A stretch of DNA of 64,000 nt from JAOUEA01 sp963825635 (GCA_963825635.1 CAWGTU010000003.1:124001-188000), one strand, 5' to 3'. Shown: positions 45,078 through 54,351, counted from the first letter of the stretch. A program made the numbers and translations. Notes: generated from the letters alone by a model not told the origin.

Positions 45078-45661
45078 CCCCCGCCGTCGGACACGCGACT
45101 CACCGCGGGCACGACGCCGGCGCCGATCTCGCCACGGCCGGCCTCGTCACGGCAGGCGCGGCGCTGCTACTGATGCGGCTCTGGCTCCCCGCGCTCGGCA
45201 CGACCGGACGTCTCGTCGGCCTCGCGCTGATCCTGCTCGCGGTCCTCGTGGGGTCGCTGCTCGTACCCGCGACCCCCGACCGGGCGAGGCTCAGCCCCGC
45301 CGTCGTGCTCGCGGTAGGGCTCGCCGCCGTGACCTTCGCGCTCGGGACGGGTGGGCGCCCCGTGGCCGCCCCCTACGCGGCGTGGGCGCTGCCGCTCGCG
45401 CTGCTCGCGGCCGTGGCCGAGGAGGCCCTCTTCCGCAGGGCGGCGTACGGGGCGCTCCAACGACACGGCGCGATCGTGGCCGTCGGCGTCACCGCGCTGG
45501 CGTTCGCGCTCGTGCACGTGCCGCTGTACGGGGTGGCCGCCTTCCCCGTCGACCTCGGCGCCGGCCTGCTGCTGTCGTGGCAGCGGTGGGCGTCGGGGAC
45601 CTGGACCGTTCCGGCGACGACCCACGCCGCGGCCAACCTGGCGATGACGGTGATGCGATGA
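45074..45661 (+). CDS. CPBP-family intramembrane glutamic-type protease
   Basis: A 195-residue integral membrane protein with about six helices. The CPBP (Abi/CAAX-like) motifs are present: EEALFRRAAYGAL (EExxxR), FALVHVPLYG and a late THAAANLAMTV (H-x-x-x-N). Such proteases cleave within the membrane; some act in prenyl-protein processing or in signalling. In the middle of a copper-type operon it could process a neighbouring lipoprotein, which is inference. Overlaps by 4 bases with genes on both sides. Confidence 0.8.
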   Translation: MTPAVGHATHRGHDAGADLATAGLVTAGAALLLMRLWLPALGTTGRLVGLALILLAVLVGSLLVPATPDRARLSPAVVLAVGLAAVTFALGTGGRPVAAPYAAWALPLALLAAVAEEALFRRAAYGALQRHGAIVAVGVTALAFALVHVPLYGVAAFPVDLGAGLLLSWQRWASGTWTVPATTHAAANLAMTVMR

Positions 45662-46917
45662 GACGCGGACTCGCCCTGATGGCCGTCGTGGCGCTCGCCT
45701 CCGCAGCGTGCTCGACCGGCCCGACCGAGCCGAACGAGGACCCGATCCGGGTTGGAGCCGTCTACCCGCTCTCGGGATCTCAGGGTCAAGGCGGCATCGA
45801 CGAACACCGGGGCGCCCTGCTCGCGGCAGAGCTCGTGAACGCCGACGGCGGCCTCGGCGGCCGCACGATCGACGTCGTCTCGACCGACGTCTCGGCCGCC
45901 GAGGCCGCGCCCGGGGCGATCGAGGACCTGCACGCCGAGGGTGTCGACGTCGTCCTCGGCAGCTACGGCAGCACGATCTCGGCGCCCGCGTCGCAGACGG
46001 CGGCCGCCAACGACATGCTGTTCTGGGAGACGGGGGCCGTCGGCATGCTGACCGAGCGGTCCGAGCAGGGGGTGCGCACGTTCCGCATGCCGCCGACCGG
46101 CGCGGTGCTCGGACGCAACGCGATCTCGTTCGTGGACGGACCGCTGGCCGAGGCGTTCGGGCGCGATCCGGACGATCTGCGCTACGCGGTCTCCTTCGTC
46201 GACGACGTCTACGGGCGATCGGTCGCTGGCGGAGCGCTCCAGGCGGCGGCCGATCTCGATCTCGAGGTGGTGGGCAGGTTCGGGTACGACTTCCGAACTG
46301 TCGACTACGACGCGCTGGCCCGGCGCATCGACCGATCGGGCGCCGACGTGCTCTTCGTCTCTGCCTACCTGGTCGACGCGGTCGAGCTGCGACGTGCCCT
46401 CGTGCGCAACGACGTCGACCTGCTCGCGAGCATCGGCACCTCGTCGTCGTACTGCATGCCGGAGTTCGGCGCGGCGCTGGGACGGGGCGCGGTCGGCCTC
46501 TTCGCCTCCGACAAACCGAGCGGCGATGCGATCGACCCGTCCACGCTTCGGCCCGACGGTGCCGCGCTGCTCGAGCGGGCTCGCACGGCCTACGACGCGC
46601 GATGGGACGAGGAGATGAGCCCCGCCGCCCTCGCCGGGTTCTCCGCGGCGTGGGCCCTGTTCGCGGAGGTCATGCCCGCCGCGGACGACCTCTCCCCCGA
46701 CGCGATCGCCGAGGCCGCGCTCGCGATCGACCTGCCGATGGGGAGCCTGCCCAACGGCAGCGGCATGCGGTTCGGCGAGCCCGGCACCGCGACCGCCGGC
46801 GACAACGTCGCCGCGGCGGCCGTGATCTGGGAGTGGATGGTGCCCGGGGAGCACATGGTGGTCTGGCCGCCCGCGCTCGCGACCCACGAGGTGCGGGCGA
46901 TGGACATCGCTCCGTGA
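45658..46917 (+). CDS. leucine/amide-type ABC substrate-binding lipoprotein
   Basis: A 419-residue periplasmic-binding-protein type I family member. Lipobox ASAAC (Cys18) is followed by DPIRVGAVYPLSGSQGQGGIDEHRGALLAAELVNADGGLGGR, the typical opening of LIV-binding proteins (read in two parts). Later DVVLGSYGSTISAPASQTAA and FVSAYLVDAVELRRALV complete the fold. No permease or ATPase gene is in the operon, so it is an orphan binding protein here, possibly a sensor or a partner of a transporter elsewhere. Four-base overlaps on both sides tie it to the CopC-CopD operon. Confidence 0.85.
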   Translation: MRRGLALMAVVALASAACSTGPTEPNEDPIRVGAVYPLSGSQGQGGIDEHRGALLAAELVNADGGLGGRTIDVVSTDVSAAEAAPGAIEDLHAEGVDVVLGSYGSTISAPASQTAAANDMLFWETGAVGMLTERSEQGVRTFRMPPTGAVLGRNAISFVDGPLAEAFGRDPDDLRYAVSFVDDVYGRSVAGGALQAAADLDLEVVGRFGYDFRTVDYDALARRIDRSGADVLFVSAYLVDAVELRRALVRNDVDLLASIGTSSSYCMPEFGAALGRGAVGLFASDKPSGDAIDPSTLRPDGAALLERARTAYDARWDEEMSPAALAGFSAAWALFAEVMPAADDLSPDAIAEAALAIDLPMGSLPNGSGMRFGEPGTATAGDNVAAAAVIWEWMVPGEHMVVWPPALATHEVRAMDIAP

Positions 46918-47690
46918 CGATGGGGCCGGCGGACCGAGGCTCCCGGATGGCGCTCGTCGCGGGCCTCGCGGTGATCGCGGCCTACGCCGCGCTCGCTGCG
47001 TGGTCGGGCTCGCTCTCGCCGCTCGCGCGGGGGCCGTTGCTCGACGGCCTCGGCCCCCTCAACTACCGGTGGGTCTCGCCGCCTCCCGAGCTCGCCGCCA
47101 CGAACCAGGAACCCAGCTCGGGGCGGTTCGACCTCCCCCTGCTCGAGGGGGGCGTCGGCACCCAGGCCGTGTTCACCTCCGACAGCCAGGTCACGGTCGT
47201 GATCGATGACGGCTCGATCGGCACGGCACCGAAGCAGCGGTCGGTGGAGCTGCTCGTGGAACCGGTCGACCCGGCCGAGCTCGCGCCCCTCGGTGGCGAC
47301 CTCGCCGCCTTCGGCAACGCCGTTCGCTTCAGCGCGACGTATCGTCCCTCACGCGATCGGATCGCCGACCTGGACCGGCCGATCCAGGTGATCCTCGTGT
47401 ACCCGGCGACCTCGACGCTGCACGCGAACACGCACGAGATGCTGTTCTCACGCGACGGCGAGTCCTGGGAGGCGCTCGAGACGACCGATTCCCCGGGCCA
47501 GCAGCAGGCCGAGGCAGAGGTCCCCGGCCTCGGCTACGTGGTGATCGCCGGGGTGCCGGCGCCGCCGTCGCCGAGCCCGACCGGCACCGAGGAGGGCGGG
47601 ACGCCGCCGGTGGCCGTGGCGTTGCTCGTCGCCGCCGGCGTCGTCTTCCTGATCGGGGTCGGGCTGCTGCTCCGCGGGCGGTCGCGCTAG
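46914..47690 (+). CDS. exported membrane protein of unknown function, end of copper-type operon
   Basis: A 258-residue protein with an N-terminal helix (about 12-30) and a C-terminal helix (about 230-252). Between them is an external all-beta region (about 50-215; FDLPLLEGGVGTQAVFTSDSQVTVVIDDG and RSVELLVEPVDPAELAPL are typical strands), then a Pro/Thr/Gly linker. GTG start overlaps the binding-protein stop. No recognised family. The 3' end overlaps the convergent M23 peptidase by 4 bases. Confidence 0.62.
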   Translation: MTMGPADRGSRMALVAGLAVIAAYAALAAWSGSLSPLARGPLLDGLGPLNYRWVSPPPELAATNQEPSSGRFDLPLLEGGVGTQAVFTSDSQVTVVIDDGSIGTAPKQRSVELLVEPVDPAELAPLGGDLAAFGNAVRFSATYRPSRDRIADLDRPIQVILVYPATSTLHANTHEMLFSRDGESWEALETTDSPGQQQAEAEVPGLGYVVIAGVPAPPSPSPTGTEEGGTPPVAVALLVAAGVVFLIGVGLLLRGRSR

Positions 47691-48871
47691 CCGCAGGCCG
47701 CGACGAGCAGCGGGTACGGGTTGATCGCGTCCTCGATGATCGAGTACCCGTAGTAGCTCGCGGGCCAGTTGGACGGCATCACGTTCGGGCGGAACTCGAA
47801 GTGGTTGTGGTTCGTCTCGCCGCCCGCCAGGCCGTCGGAACCGACGTAGCCGATCACGTCGCCCGCCTGCACCGGCCCGAGCTTGGCGATCGAGGTCATG
47901 TGCGCGTTGTACGTCGAGCCGTACTTCCCCTGCACGTAGACGGCCTTGCCGCCGTAGATGTTCGTGGCGTCGCTCGCCATCCCGTCGAACGTCGCTCGGA
48001 TCGGCGTGCCCAACGGTGCGACGATGTCGACCCCCTTGTGCAGGTGGTAGCCACCCACGTACCGGGGGGCGCCGAACCCGTCGCCGAACCCTCGCGGCTG
48101 GTCGACGGGGCACGCCTCGAACACGCCCTGCCACTCCTGGGGCAGCGCGACGGACGAGTGGCTGGCGTAGCTCTGCGAGGCGAGGAACTTCTGATAGGCC
48201 TTCTCGGCGGCGCGTTCGTCCGACTCCGCGCCGGCGAGCGTGTCCTTCACGTCGACGAGGATCGTCTGCTGCTGCTGGAGGGCGGCTTCCACCTCGGACT
48301 GCAGCTCCTGCGCCGCTGCCTGGCGCCGGCGCGCCACGGACTGCAGCTCCTCGAGGCGCTCCTCGGTCGCCAGGAGCTCGTTGCGCAGGTTCAGGACCTC
48401 CTGCGCGAGGTCGGCGTCGTCCTGCTGCACGACATCCACGAACTCGATCCGGTCGGAGAGATCCGACAACGATGACGCACCGAGGTAGAAACCGATGTCG
48501 GACGCCGGCCCTTCCATGAAGACCTCGGCCGCGCGCTCGTTCAACCGGGACTCGATGCGCGCGAACCGCGCCTCGGCCCGATCGCGCTCCTCGCGAGTGA
48601 CTTGGAGGTTCGCCGTGACCTCCTCCAGCCGGCCGGTCGCCTCCTCGAGCTCGAGCAGGGCCTGGTCGAGACGCTCCTGGATCGTTCCGAGCTCGGACTG
48701 GGCGGCGGAGAGGCTGGCCTCGGCCGCACGACGGTCCTCGCGGGCTTCCTGCAGCTCGTCCTTGGGGCTCGCGGATCCGCTGGCGGCGGCCAGCCCCACG
48801 AGGGCGACGAGCGCGGCAGCGACCGCGACGACGCGGAACGCCACGGGGAAGGAGTGGTCCGTTCTCGTCAT
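47687..48871 (-). CDS. secreted coiled-coil M23 metallopeptidase (EnvC/NlpD-like)
   Basis: A 394-residue exported protein. The signal peptide (about 1-35) ends at GSAS. A long coiled-coil region (about 36-235, e.g. ELQEAREDRRAAEASLSAAQSEL) precedes the LytM/M23 domain (about 275-394). The zinc-site motifs are YHLHKGVDIVAPLGTPI and ETNHNHFEFRPN; this last HxH is intact, so the enzyme may be active. Proteins of this layout act on, or activate amidases for, cell-wall splitting at division. Start ATG at 48871. Convergent with the copper-type operon. The 143-base gap upstream of its start holds its promoter region, no gene. Confidence 0.85.
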   Translation of the reverse strand: MTRTDHSFPVAFRVVAVAAALVALVGLAAASGSASPKDELQEAREDRRAAEASLSAAQSELGTIQERLDQALLELEEATGRLEEVTANLQVTREERDRAEARFARIESRLNERAAEVFMEGPASDIGFYLGASSLSDLSDRIEFVDVVQQDDADLAQEVLNLRNELLATEERLEELQSVARRRQAAAQELQSEVEAALQQQQTILVDVKDTLAGAESDERAAEKAYQKFLASQSYASHSSVALPQEWQGVFEACPVDQPRGFGDGFGAPRYVGGYHLHKGVDIVAPLGTPIRATFDGMASDATNIYGGKAVYVQGKYGSTYNAHMTSIAKLGPVQAGDVIGYVGSDGLAGGETNHNHFEFRPNVMPSNWPASYYGYSIIEDAINPYPLLVAACG

Positions 48872-49014
48872 GTGTGAGCGTCTACCCATATCGGACCGAG
48901 GGAAGGGTTGGCAACCGGCCCGACGCCCTCACAGGCTCCCCCGGGTTCGGGGCCGATGCAACCATCCTCGGGCCGAGACCGGGGACCCTTGAGCCCACGA
49001 CGGGCCGAGACGGC

Positions 49015-52000
49015 CTAGCGACGCAGGTCGGAGGCCAGTTCAGGCTCCCGCAGGGCCTGCTTCCAGTGGTGACGTTCGAGCAGGTCCCGGGCCTCGGTCA
49101 CCACGGCCTCACCCCCCGCGGCGTCGGGCCCGAAGAGGCTGCCGGCCCACCACACCTGTGCCGCCCATACGTTCGTCACGCCCCCGGGGCCCGCCTCGGC
49201 CTCGATCGCGGTCGTGGCCTTCATGCGGGCGGTGGCGTCGTCCCCCTCGACGAGGGCCACGAGACACTCGGCCGTGAGCAGCGCCGTCGACGACCCGGGC
49301 TCGCCGTCGGCGAGGCGGGCGGTGGGGTCGGCCAGCACCTGGCGGGCCGACGAAGGGTCGCCTCGGGTCGCGAGGATGCGCGCGAGCTCGGCCGCGGTCC
49401 ATGTGACCAGCGCCCGCTCCTGCAGGTCGCGGCAGAGCAGGTACGCCTCGCGCAGGTCCGTCTCCGCCTCCTCGAGACGGCCGGCCAGACGGTAGATCGC
49501 GCCACGATCGCCGAGCGCGCTCGCGAGCTCCCACCGCGCGCCCAGCTCACGGAACGTCCGGATCCCCGACTCCGCGTGCTCGAGCGCCTCGTCGAGCCGC
49601 ATCAGGCGCCTGAGCGAGGCGGCCACCGTCTCGTGCGCGACGGCCGCGGTGAACGCCTGCCCGGCGTCTTCTCCCACGGCGAGGGCCTCGAGGCCGACGC
49701 GCAGAGCCTCCTCCTCGTCGCCGGCAGGTGAGATCACGTTGGCGATGCCGACCAGGGAACGCGACTCGCCCCACGGGTCGCCGCCCTCCGCCGAGCGGGC
49801 GGCGTCCAGCGCCTCACGGAACATCGACTCGGCCGTCGGCAGGTCGTTCGACCAGAACGGCACCCAACCGGCCATGAGCAGGGTGCGCGCGAGCACGTGC
49901 GGCTCTCCCAGCCGGCGTGCCGCCTGCAGCGAGCGTTCGAACAGCGCCGCCGCCAGCGGGGAGTCACCGTGGATCGTGAGGGTGATGTCCGCGAGGAACC
50001 GCGAGGCGTGCGCGCCGACCTTGTCGCTGGAGTCCCCGCCGAGCGCGAGGGCGCGGCGCAGCGCCGACTCGGCGGCGTCGAACTCTCCCAGCCAGTAGCG
50101 AGCCTCCCCCAGCACGCTGAGGATCCACGCTTCCCGCTCGCCCCAGCGTTCGTCGGGCCCCGCCATCACCAACGCGCGCTCGTACAGGTCGGCTGCCGAG
50201 CGCGACTCGATGCGGCGGCGCGCGATGTGGCCCGCGTGGGCGAGGGCATCGACGGCGCGCTCGGCCAGCGTGCGATCGCCGGGATTCAGGTCGAGCGCGG
50301 CCTGGGCCGCCTGTTCCAGATGGAACGCGACCGTGCGGGGGAAGCGGTCGGCGTGGTCGCCCTCCGACAGCTTGTTCGCCACGCGCAGGTGCAGACGCTG
50401 GCGCTCGCGCTTGGCCAGCGAGTCGTACGCAACGTCGCGGAGCACGTCGGAGCCGAAGCGCCACACGCCGGGGCGGTCCTCGTCGCGCATCAGCAGCTCG
50501 TCGTCCTCCGCCTCGTCGAGCAGCTCCTGGCGAGGCTCGACCAGGAGCGAGAGCTCCTCGAGATCGAACCGCCCCTGAGGGAAGACCGCCGCCCGGCGCA
50601 CGAGCTCGCGCGCCGCGGGCGAGAGCTGGTCGATGCGGGCCGCGATCACGGCCTGCACGGTCGGGGGCAGGAGTCGTCCGCTGGGAGCGGGCCCCCACGG
50701 CGGCAGGTCGCGCTCCTCCCGGCGCAGCATGCCGACGATCTCGACGATGAAGAACGGGTTGCCACCGGCGTGCTGGGCGACGCGCTCGGCGTCGTCGTGA
50801 CGCAGCCCCCCGGCTTCCATCGCGAGCTCGGCGGCGTGGCCGATCGTGAGCGGCTCCACCCACAGCGTCACGTTGTCGGCGATGCCCCCCGCCCAGCTCG
50901 GGCGTTGTTCCAGGAACTCCCACCGCGCGACGCAGAGCACCATCAAGGGCACCTTGCGGGCCTCCTTCACGAGCTGCTCGATCAGGTCGAGCAGCACGGG
51001 ATCGGCCTCCTGCAGGTCCTCGAAGACGAGCACGACCGGACCGCGCGACGCGAGGCCCGTGAGCACGCTCAGCATGCCCCTGCGCACCTCGGCCGCGTGA
51101 TAGCGCTGCTCCTCACGGTCGGCGTCGACGCCGAGCGCCATCGCGAGCCTGCGGGCGGCCTCGTCGACGTCGTCGTCCGCCACCCACTCCTGCACGAACG
51201 AACGCAGGCGATCGTGCACCTCGTCGTCCGAGGCGCTGCGGTCGGCGCCGATCTCCCGGTAGACCATCTGCGCGAGCGGCCAGAACGTGACCTCTTCCTC
51301 GAAGACGCTGGACCGGCCGGCGAGCACGCGCACCCCCTCGGGCAGCCCGGCGAGGAACTCCTCGACCACCCGGGTCTTGCCGATGCCGGGCTCGCCGAGC
51401 AGCGAGACGAGGTGGGCGCGCTCGCGCACCCGGACCCGTTCGAACGTGTCGTTGAGCAGGGCGAGCTCTCGACGGCGGTTCACGAGCGAGATGGACCGGC
51501 GCGTCTGCGGTCCGACGACGCCGACCGCCGGCCACGCCGCCATCGCCTCCTCGAACCCCTTCGCCTCGACCAGCCGGCGATCGCCGAACTCGATCGCGTC
51601 GCCGACGAGCAGGCGCGTCCGCTCACCCACGAGCACCTCGCCGGGCAGGGCCGCCTGCTGCAGCCGGGCACCGATGTTGACCTCGGCGCCGATCACGATG
51701 TTGCGGTCCGATGGCGTGCCCACCGCGACCGGTCCGGTGTTCACGCCGACCCGCACGTGGACCGGGACCGGCAGCTCCAAGCGAGCGCCGATGCGACCCG
51801 CCCGCTGCGCGATCGCGAGCCCGGCGCGGACCCCGCGCTCGGCATCGTCGTCGTGCAGCATCGGCACACCGAAGACGCCCAGCACGGCGTCACCGATGAA
51901 GCCCTCTGCCCGGCCCCCGAGCGCCGTGATCTCGTCGGTCACCATGCCATGGAACGCCGCGAGCACGTCGCGGAAGCGCTCGGGATCGAGCATCGCCGCG

Positions 52001-52212
52001 AGCTCGGTCGATCCGGCCAGGTCGGCGAAGACCACCGTGACCACCCGGCGCTCCGACGCGGCGGGCACCACGATCGGCGCGCCGCAGTTCGGGCAGAAGT
52101 TCGCACCGGCCGAGACGACCTCGCCGCATCGCCGGCACGACTCGAGGCCCATCTCCTCTTCGGGGGCGCCCGCGGAGCCCTGTGGGCGGTCCGCCGCCCG
52201 CTCGGTGGTCAT
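49015..52212 (-). CDS. class III adenylate/guanylate cyclase fused to AAA ATPase and TPR repeats
   Basis: A 1065-residue regulator. A zinc ribbon (Cys26, 29, 40, 43) precedes the cyclase domain (about 55-225), with metal-binding Asp in VTVVFADLAGSTELA and GDAVLGVFG, and VNIGARLQ as the catalytic Asn-Arg loop. An orc1/AAA-type NTPase follows (P-loop LLGEPGIGKT, about 270-280; LVFEDLQEADPVLLDLIEQL as Walker B). The C-terminal half (about 640-1065) is TPR repeats. It may make a cyclic nucleotide in response to ligand or protein binding. Possible receivers in the window are the Crp protein (39017) and the MFS-cNMP transporter (34252). Its start overlaps the glyoxalase stop. Confidence 0.87.
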   Translation of the reverse strand: MTTERAADRPQGSAGAPEEEMGLESCRRCGEVVSAGANFCPNCGAPIVVPAASERRVVTVVFADLAGSTELAAMLDPERFRDVLAAFHGMVTDEITALGGRAEGFIGDAVLGVFGVPMLHDDDAERGVRAGLAIAQRAGRIGARLELPVPVHVRVGVNTGPVAVGTPSDRNIVIGAEVNIGARLQQAALPGEVLVGERTRLLVGDAIEFGDRRLVEAKGFEEAMAAWPAVGVVGPQTRRSISLVNRRRELALLNDTFERVRVRERAHLVSLLGEPGIGKTRVVEEFLAGLPEGVRVLAGRSSVFEEEVTFWPLAQMVYREIGADRSASDDEVHDRLRSFVQEWVADDDVDEAARRLAMALGVDADREEQRYHAAEVRRGMLSVLTGLASRGPVVLVFEDLQEADPVLLDLIEQLVKEARKVPLMVLCVARWEFLEQRPSWAGGIADNVTLWVEPLTIGHAAELAMEAGGLRHDDAERVAQHAGGNPFFIVEIVGMLRREERDLPPWGPAPSGRLLPPTVQAVIAARIDQLSPAARELVRRAAVFPQGRFDLEELSLLVEPRQELLDEAEDDELLMRDEDRPGVWRFGSDVLRDVAYDSLAKRERQRLHLRVANKLSEGDHADRFPRTVAFHLEQAAQAALDLNPGDRTLAERAVDALAHAGHIARRRIESRSAADLYERALVMAGPDERWGEREAWILSVLGEARYWLGEFDAAESALRRALALGGDSSDKVGAHASRFLADITLTIHGDSPLAAALFERSLQAARRLGEPHVLARTLLMAGWVPFWSNDLPTAESMFREALDAARSAEGGDPWGESRSLVGIANVISPAGDEEEALRVGLEALAVGEDAGQAFTAAVAHETVAASLRRLMRLDEALEHAESGIRTFRELGARWELASALGDRGAIYRLAGRLEEAETDLREAYLLCRDLQERALVTWTAAELARILATRGDPSSARQVLADPTARLADGEPGSSTALLTAECLVALVEGDDATARMKATTAIEAEAGPGGVTNVWAAQVWWAGSLFGPDAAGGEAVVTEARDLLERHHWKQALREPELASDLRR

Positions 52213-52556
52213 GCCACGTACTCGATCAGCTGCACGGGGTTGCCGTCGGGGTCCCGCACCGTGGCGAACCGGGCGTACCCCTCGACCTCCCCGACGTGGT
52301 CGTCGACGTCTCCCCCACGGCCACCCAACACGATCCGCACCTCGTCGAGGTCGGCCACGCGGAAGACGACGGTGCCGTTGTTCTGCTTCACGTCGCCGCC
52401 GCCGTGCAGCGCCAACCGGATCGCGCCCGCGTCGAACTCCGCCCACTCGTCGCCGTCTCGACGCAGGAGGGACAGCCCCAGCACGTCGCGGTAGAAGGCC
52501 ACCGCGACGTCCATGTCGCGCACCCAGTAGTAGACGTGGTCGATCTCGCCGATCAT
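52209..52556 (-). CDS. glyoxalase/bleomycin-resistance-type VOC protein
   Basis: A 115-residue vicinal-oxygen-chelate single domain: MIGEIDHVYYWVRDMDVAVAFYRDVLGL, then ADLDEVRIVLGGRGGDV and FATVRDPDGNPVQLIEYVA. Potential metal ligands are His7 and Glu near the end (IEYV). Such proteins bind or transform small electrophiles or antibiotics; the substrate is not predictable. The stop overlaps the cyclase start by 4 bases, so the two are made from one message. Confidence 0.85.
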   Translation of the reverse strand: MIGEIDHVYYWVRDMDVAVAFYRDVLGLSLLRRDGDEWAEFDAGAIRLALHGGGDVKQNNGTVVFRVADLDEVRIVLGGRGGDVDDHVGEVEGYARFATVRDPDGNPVQLIEYVA

Positions 52557-52632
52557 CGCCGCGATGGTCGCACGGGCCCGGGGCCCACGTCACCCGGGCC
52601 GAACGACCGCCGACACGTCCGGCCGCTCGGGG

Positions 52633-52638
52633 TAGCCT
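52633..52638 (+). promoter_or_regulatory. -10 element of a leaderless promoter for the potassium channel
   Basis: TAGCCT ends 6 bases before the GTG at 52645. Confidence 0.5.
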
Positions 52639-52644
52639 CCGCTC

Positions 52645-53631
52645 GTGAACGGCACGACCGCGGGGACGGACCTCTCGCGACGCGTCCGGTGGACGATCGC
52701 GGCGCTCGTGGCCGTGTTCGTCTTCGGCGTGCTCGGGTACTGGCTGCTCGAGAACTGGTCGCTGCTGGACGCCGTGTACATGACGGTGATCACCCTCACG
52801 ACGGTGGGGTTCAAGGAGGTGCGCCCGCTCGACACCCAGGGGCGCGTGTTCACGATCGTGCTGCTCGTGATGGGGGTCGGCCTGGCGCTGATCTCGGTGG
52901 CGTTGATCGCGCAGATGGTGGCGGAGAGCCAGCTCGGCGCGAGGAGCAGGAGGCGACGGATGGAACGCGAGATCGACCGGCTTCGGAACCACACGATCAT
53001 CTGCGCCTACGGCAGGGTCGGGCGCGCGGTTGCGAGGGAGCTGCGTGCGAACGGACGGCCGTTCGTCGTGATCGACCCGCAGGAGGACCTGCGGGAGCGC
53101 ATGGAGACCGACGGGGTGCCCTACCTGATCGACGACCCGTCGAGCGAAGCGGTGCTCAGGCGCGCCGGCGTCGAGCGCGCGCGCTCTCTCGTCTGTGCGG
53201 TGGACTCCGACGCCACGAACGTCTACATCACGCTGATCGCTCGCTCGATCCGGCCCGACCTGCAGATCGTGGCTCGCGCCTCCGAGCCCGGTTCTCCCGA
53301 GCGGCTCGAGCGAGCCGGCGCGGATCGGGTGGTCTCGCCCTTCGTCACGAGTGGCCAGCACATGGCGAAGATGGCGATGCGCCCCGAGCTCGTCGACGTG
53401 CTCGGCGAGGAGGAGGGCGGCCCCGCGCTCTCCGTCGAGGAGCGGGTGGTCGCTCACGGCTCCACCCTCGACGGCCGCCCGCTGTCGGACGCCGGGGGCC
53501 CGGTGCTCGCGGTGCGTCGCATGAACGGCGAGGTGATCGCCAACCCCGCCGGCGACCTGGTCCTCGCCGAGGGAGACACAGTGCTCGTGCTCGCTGCCGA
53601 GGCGGCCGCGGCCGACCCCGGCCGAAGCTAG
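52645..53631 (+). CDS. two-helix potassium channel with RCK/TrkA domains
   Basis: A 328-residue MthK/Kch-like channel. Helix 1 (about 15-35), pore loop with selectivity filter TTVGF (52-56) and helix 2 (about 70-92) are followed by an RCK-N domain (about 110-235). That domain's Rossmann motif is IICAYGRVGRAVAREL, with VCAVDSDATNVYITLIARS. A TrkA-C domain (about 245-325) follows, ending DTVLVLAAEA. The filter has Phe in place of the last Tyr/Asp-type residue (TVGF against TVGYGD), seen in some bacterial channels. Gated potassium flux controlled by nucleotide or calcium binding is expected. Convergent with the PH-SHOCT gene. Confidence 0.92.
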   Translation: MNGTTAGTDLSRRVRWTIAALVAVFVFGVLGYWLLENWSLLDAVYMTVITLTTVGFKEVRPLDTQGRVFTIVLLVMGVGLALISVALIAQMVAESQLGARSRRRRMEREIDRLRNHTIICAYGRVGRAVARELRANGRPFVVIDPQEDLRERMETDGVPYLIDDPSSEAVLRRAGVERARSLVCAVDSDATNVYITLIARSIRPDLQIVARASEPGSPERLERAGADRVVSPFVTSGQHMAKMAMRPELVDVLGEEEGGPALSVEERVVAHGSTLDGRPLSDAGGPVLAVRRMNGEVIANPAGDLVLAEGDTVLVLAAEAAAADPGRS

Positions 53632-53643
53632 TCCCGCCCGACG

Positions 53644-54303
53644 CTAGCCCTGACCGAGGATGCGGGCCTTCTGAGCCTGGAACTCTTCCTCGGTGAGCAC
53701 GCCTCTGGCGCGCAGGTCGGCGAGGCGCTCCAACTCGGTCGTGACCGAGGGCGAGGCCGGCGGCGCGGCCGAGCCGTCGGGGCGCGCGGGGGCTCCCACG
53801 GCGGGCGGCGGCGCCGATCGATGGGCCGACCTGCTCTGGTTCAGCTCGCCCTGGTGGAAGATCGTCCGCTGCACATCCTCGGGGTGGCGGATGTGATCGA
53901 ACGAGTTCGTGCCGCTCGTGCTCGCCGACTGGATCAGCAGGGTGCCGGCCCCCACGATCCGGTCGAAGATGCGCTGCTCGAACCGCACGTCGTTCACCTG
54001 CTCGAGGGGGATCTCCATCGAGCGCTTCGCGACGAAGCCTTCGCGGCTGATCACGCGATCGGTCGAGATGACGAAGATCGACGTCCACCAGCCGACCGCT
54101 TTCGGCACGACGTAGCCGAGCATCAACGCGAGCCAGGCGGCCCACACGACCCAGACCACGACGCCGTCGGTCCTGGTCGAGATCCACGACGCGAGGGCCG
54201 TGCCGACGACCAGCGCGATCGCGGGCGCGGCCAGCGCGACCGGGTGCGGCCGCAGCTCCAGTACGACCTCCTCGCCGGGGATCAGCAGCTTCCGAGGGAA
54301 CAT
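53644..54303 (-). CDS. membrane PH-domain (bPH2) protein with C-terminal SHOCT motif
   Basis: A 219-residue protein. Two membrane helices (about 22-42 and 47-70) precede a bacterial PH domain (about 72-140; SIFVISTDRVISREGFVAKRSMEIPLEQVNDVRFEQ in parts). A Pro/Ser-rich linker leads to a SHOCT motif at the end (LERLADLRARGVLTEEEFQAQKARILG). SHOCT motifs serve as small oligomerisation modules. The ATG at 54303 sits 7 bases after a TAGCGT -10 box. Function unknown, often linked to membrane stress. Confidence 0.88.
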   Translation of the reverse strand: MFPRKLLIPGEEVVLELRPHPVALAAPAIALVVGTALASWISTRTDGVVVWVVWAAWLALMLGYVVPKAVGWWTSIFVISTDRVISREGFVAKRSMEIPLEQVNDVRFEQRIFDRIVGAGTLLIQSASTSGTNSFDHIRHPEDVQRTIFHQGELNQSRSAHRSAPPPAVGAPARPDGSAAPPASPSVTTELERLADLRARGVLTEEEFQAQKARILGQG

Positions 54304-54310
54304 GGGCGAG

Positions 54311-54316
54311 ACGCTA
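54311..54316 (-). promoter_or_regulatory. -10 element of a leaderless promoter for the PH-SHOCT protein
   Basis: Minus-strand TAGCGT ends 7 bases before the ATG at 54303. Confidence 0.5.
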
Positions 54317-54351
54317 CCCAAGCGGAGGGACCCCGGCAAACGGCCCTCAGG

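Noticed and set aside
49897..52494. Long plus-strand open frame of 865 codons opposite the cyclase gene
   Set aside because: Same reason: the minus-strand reading has clear cyclase, P-loop and TPR motifs, while the plus reading has none.
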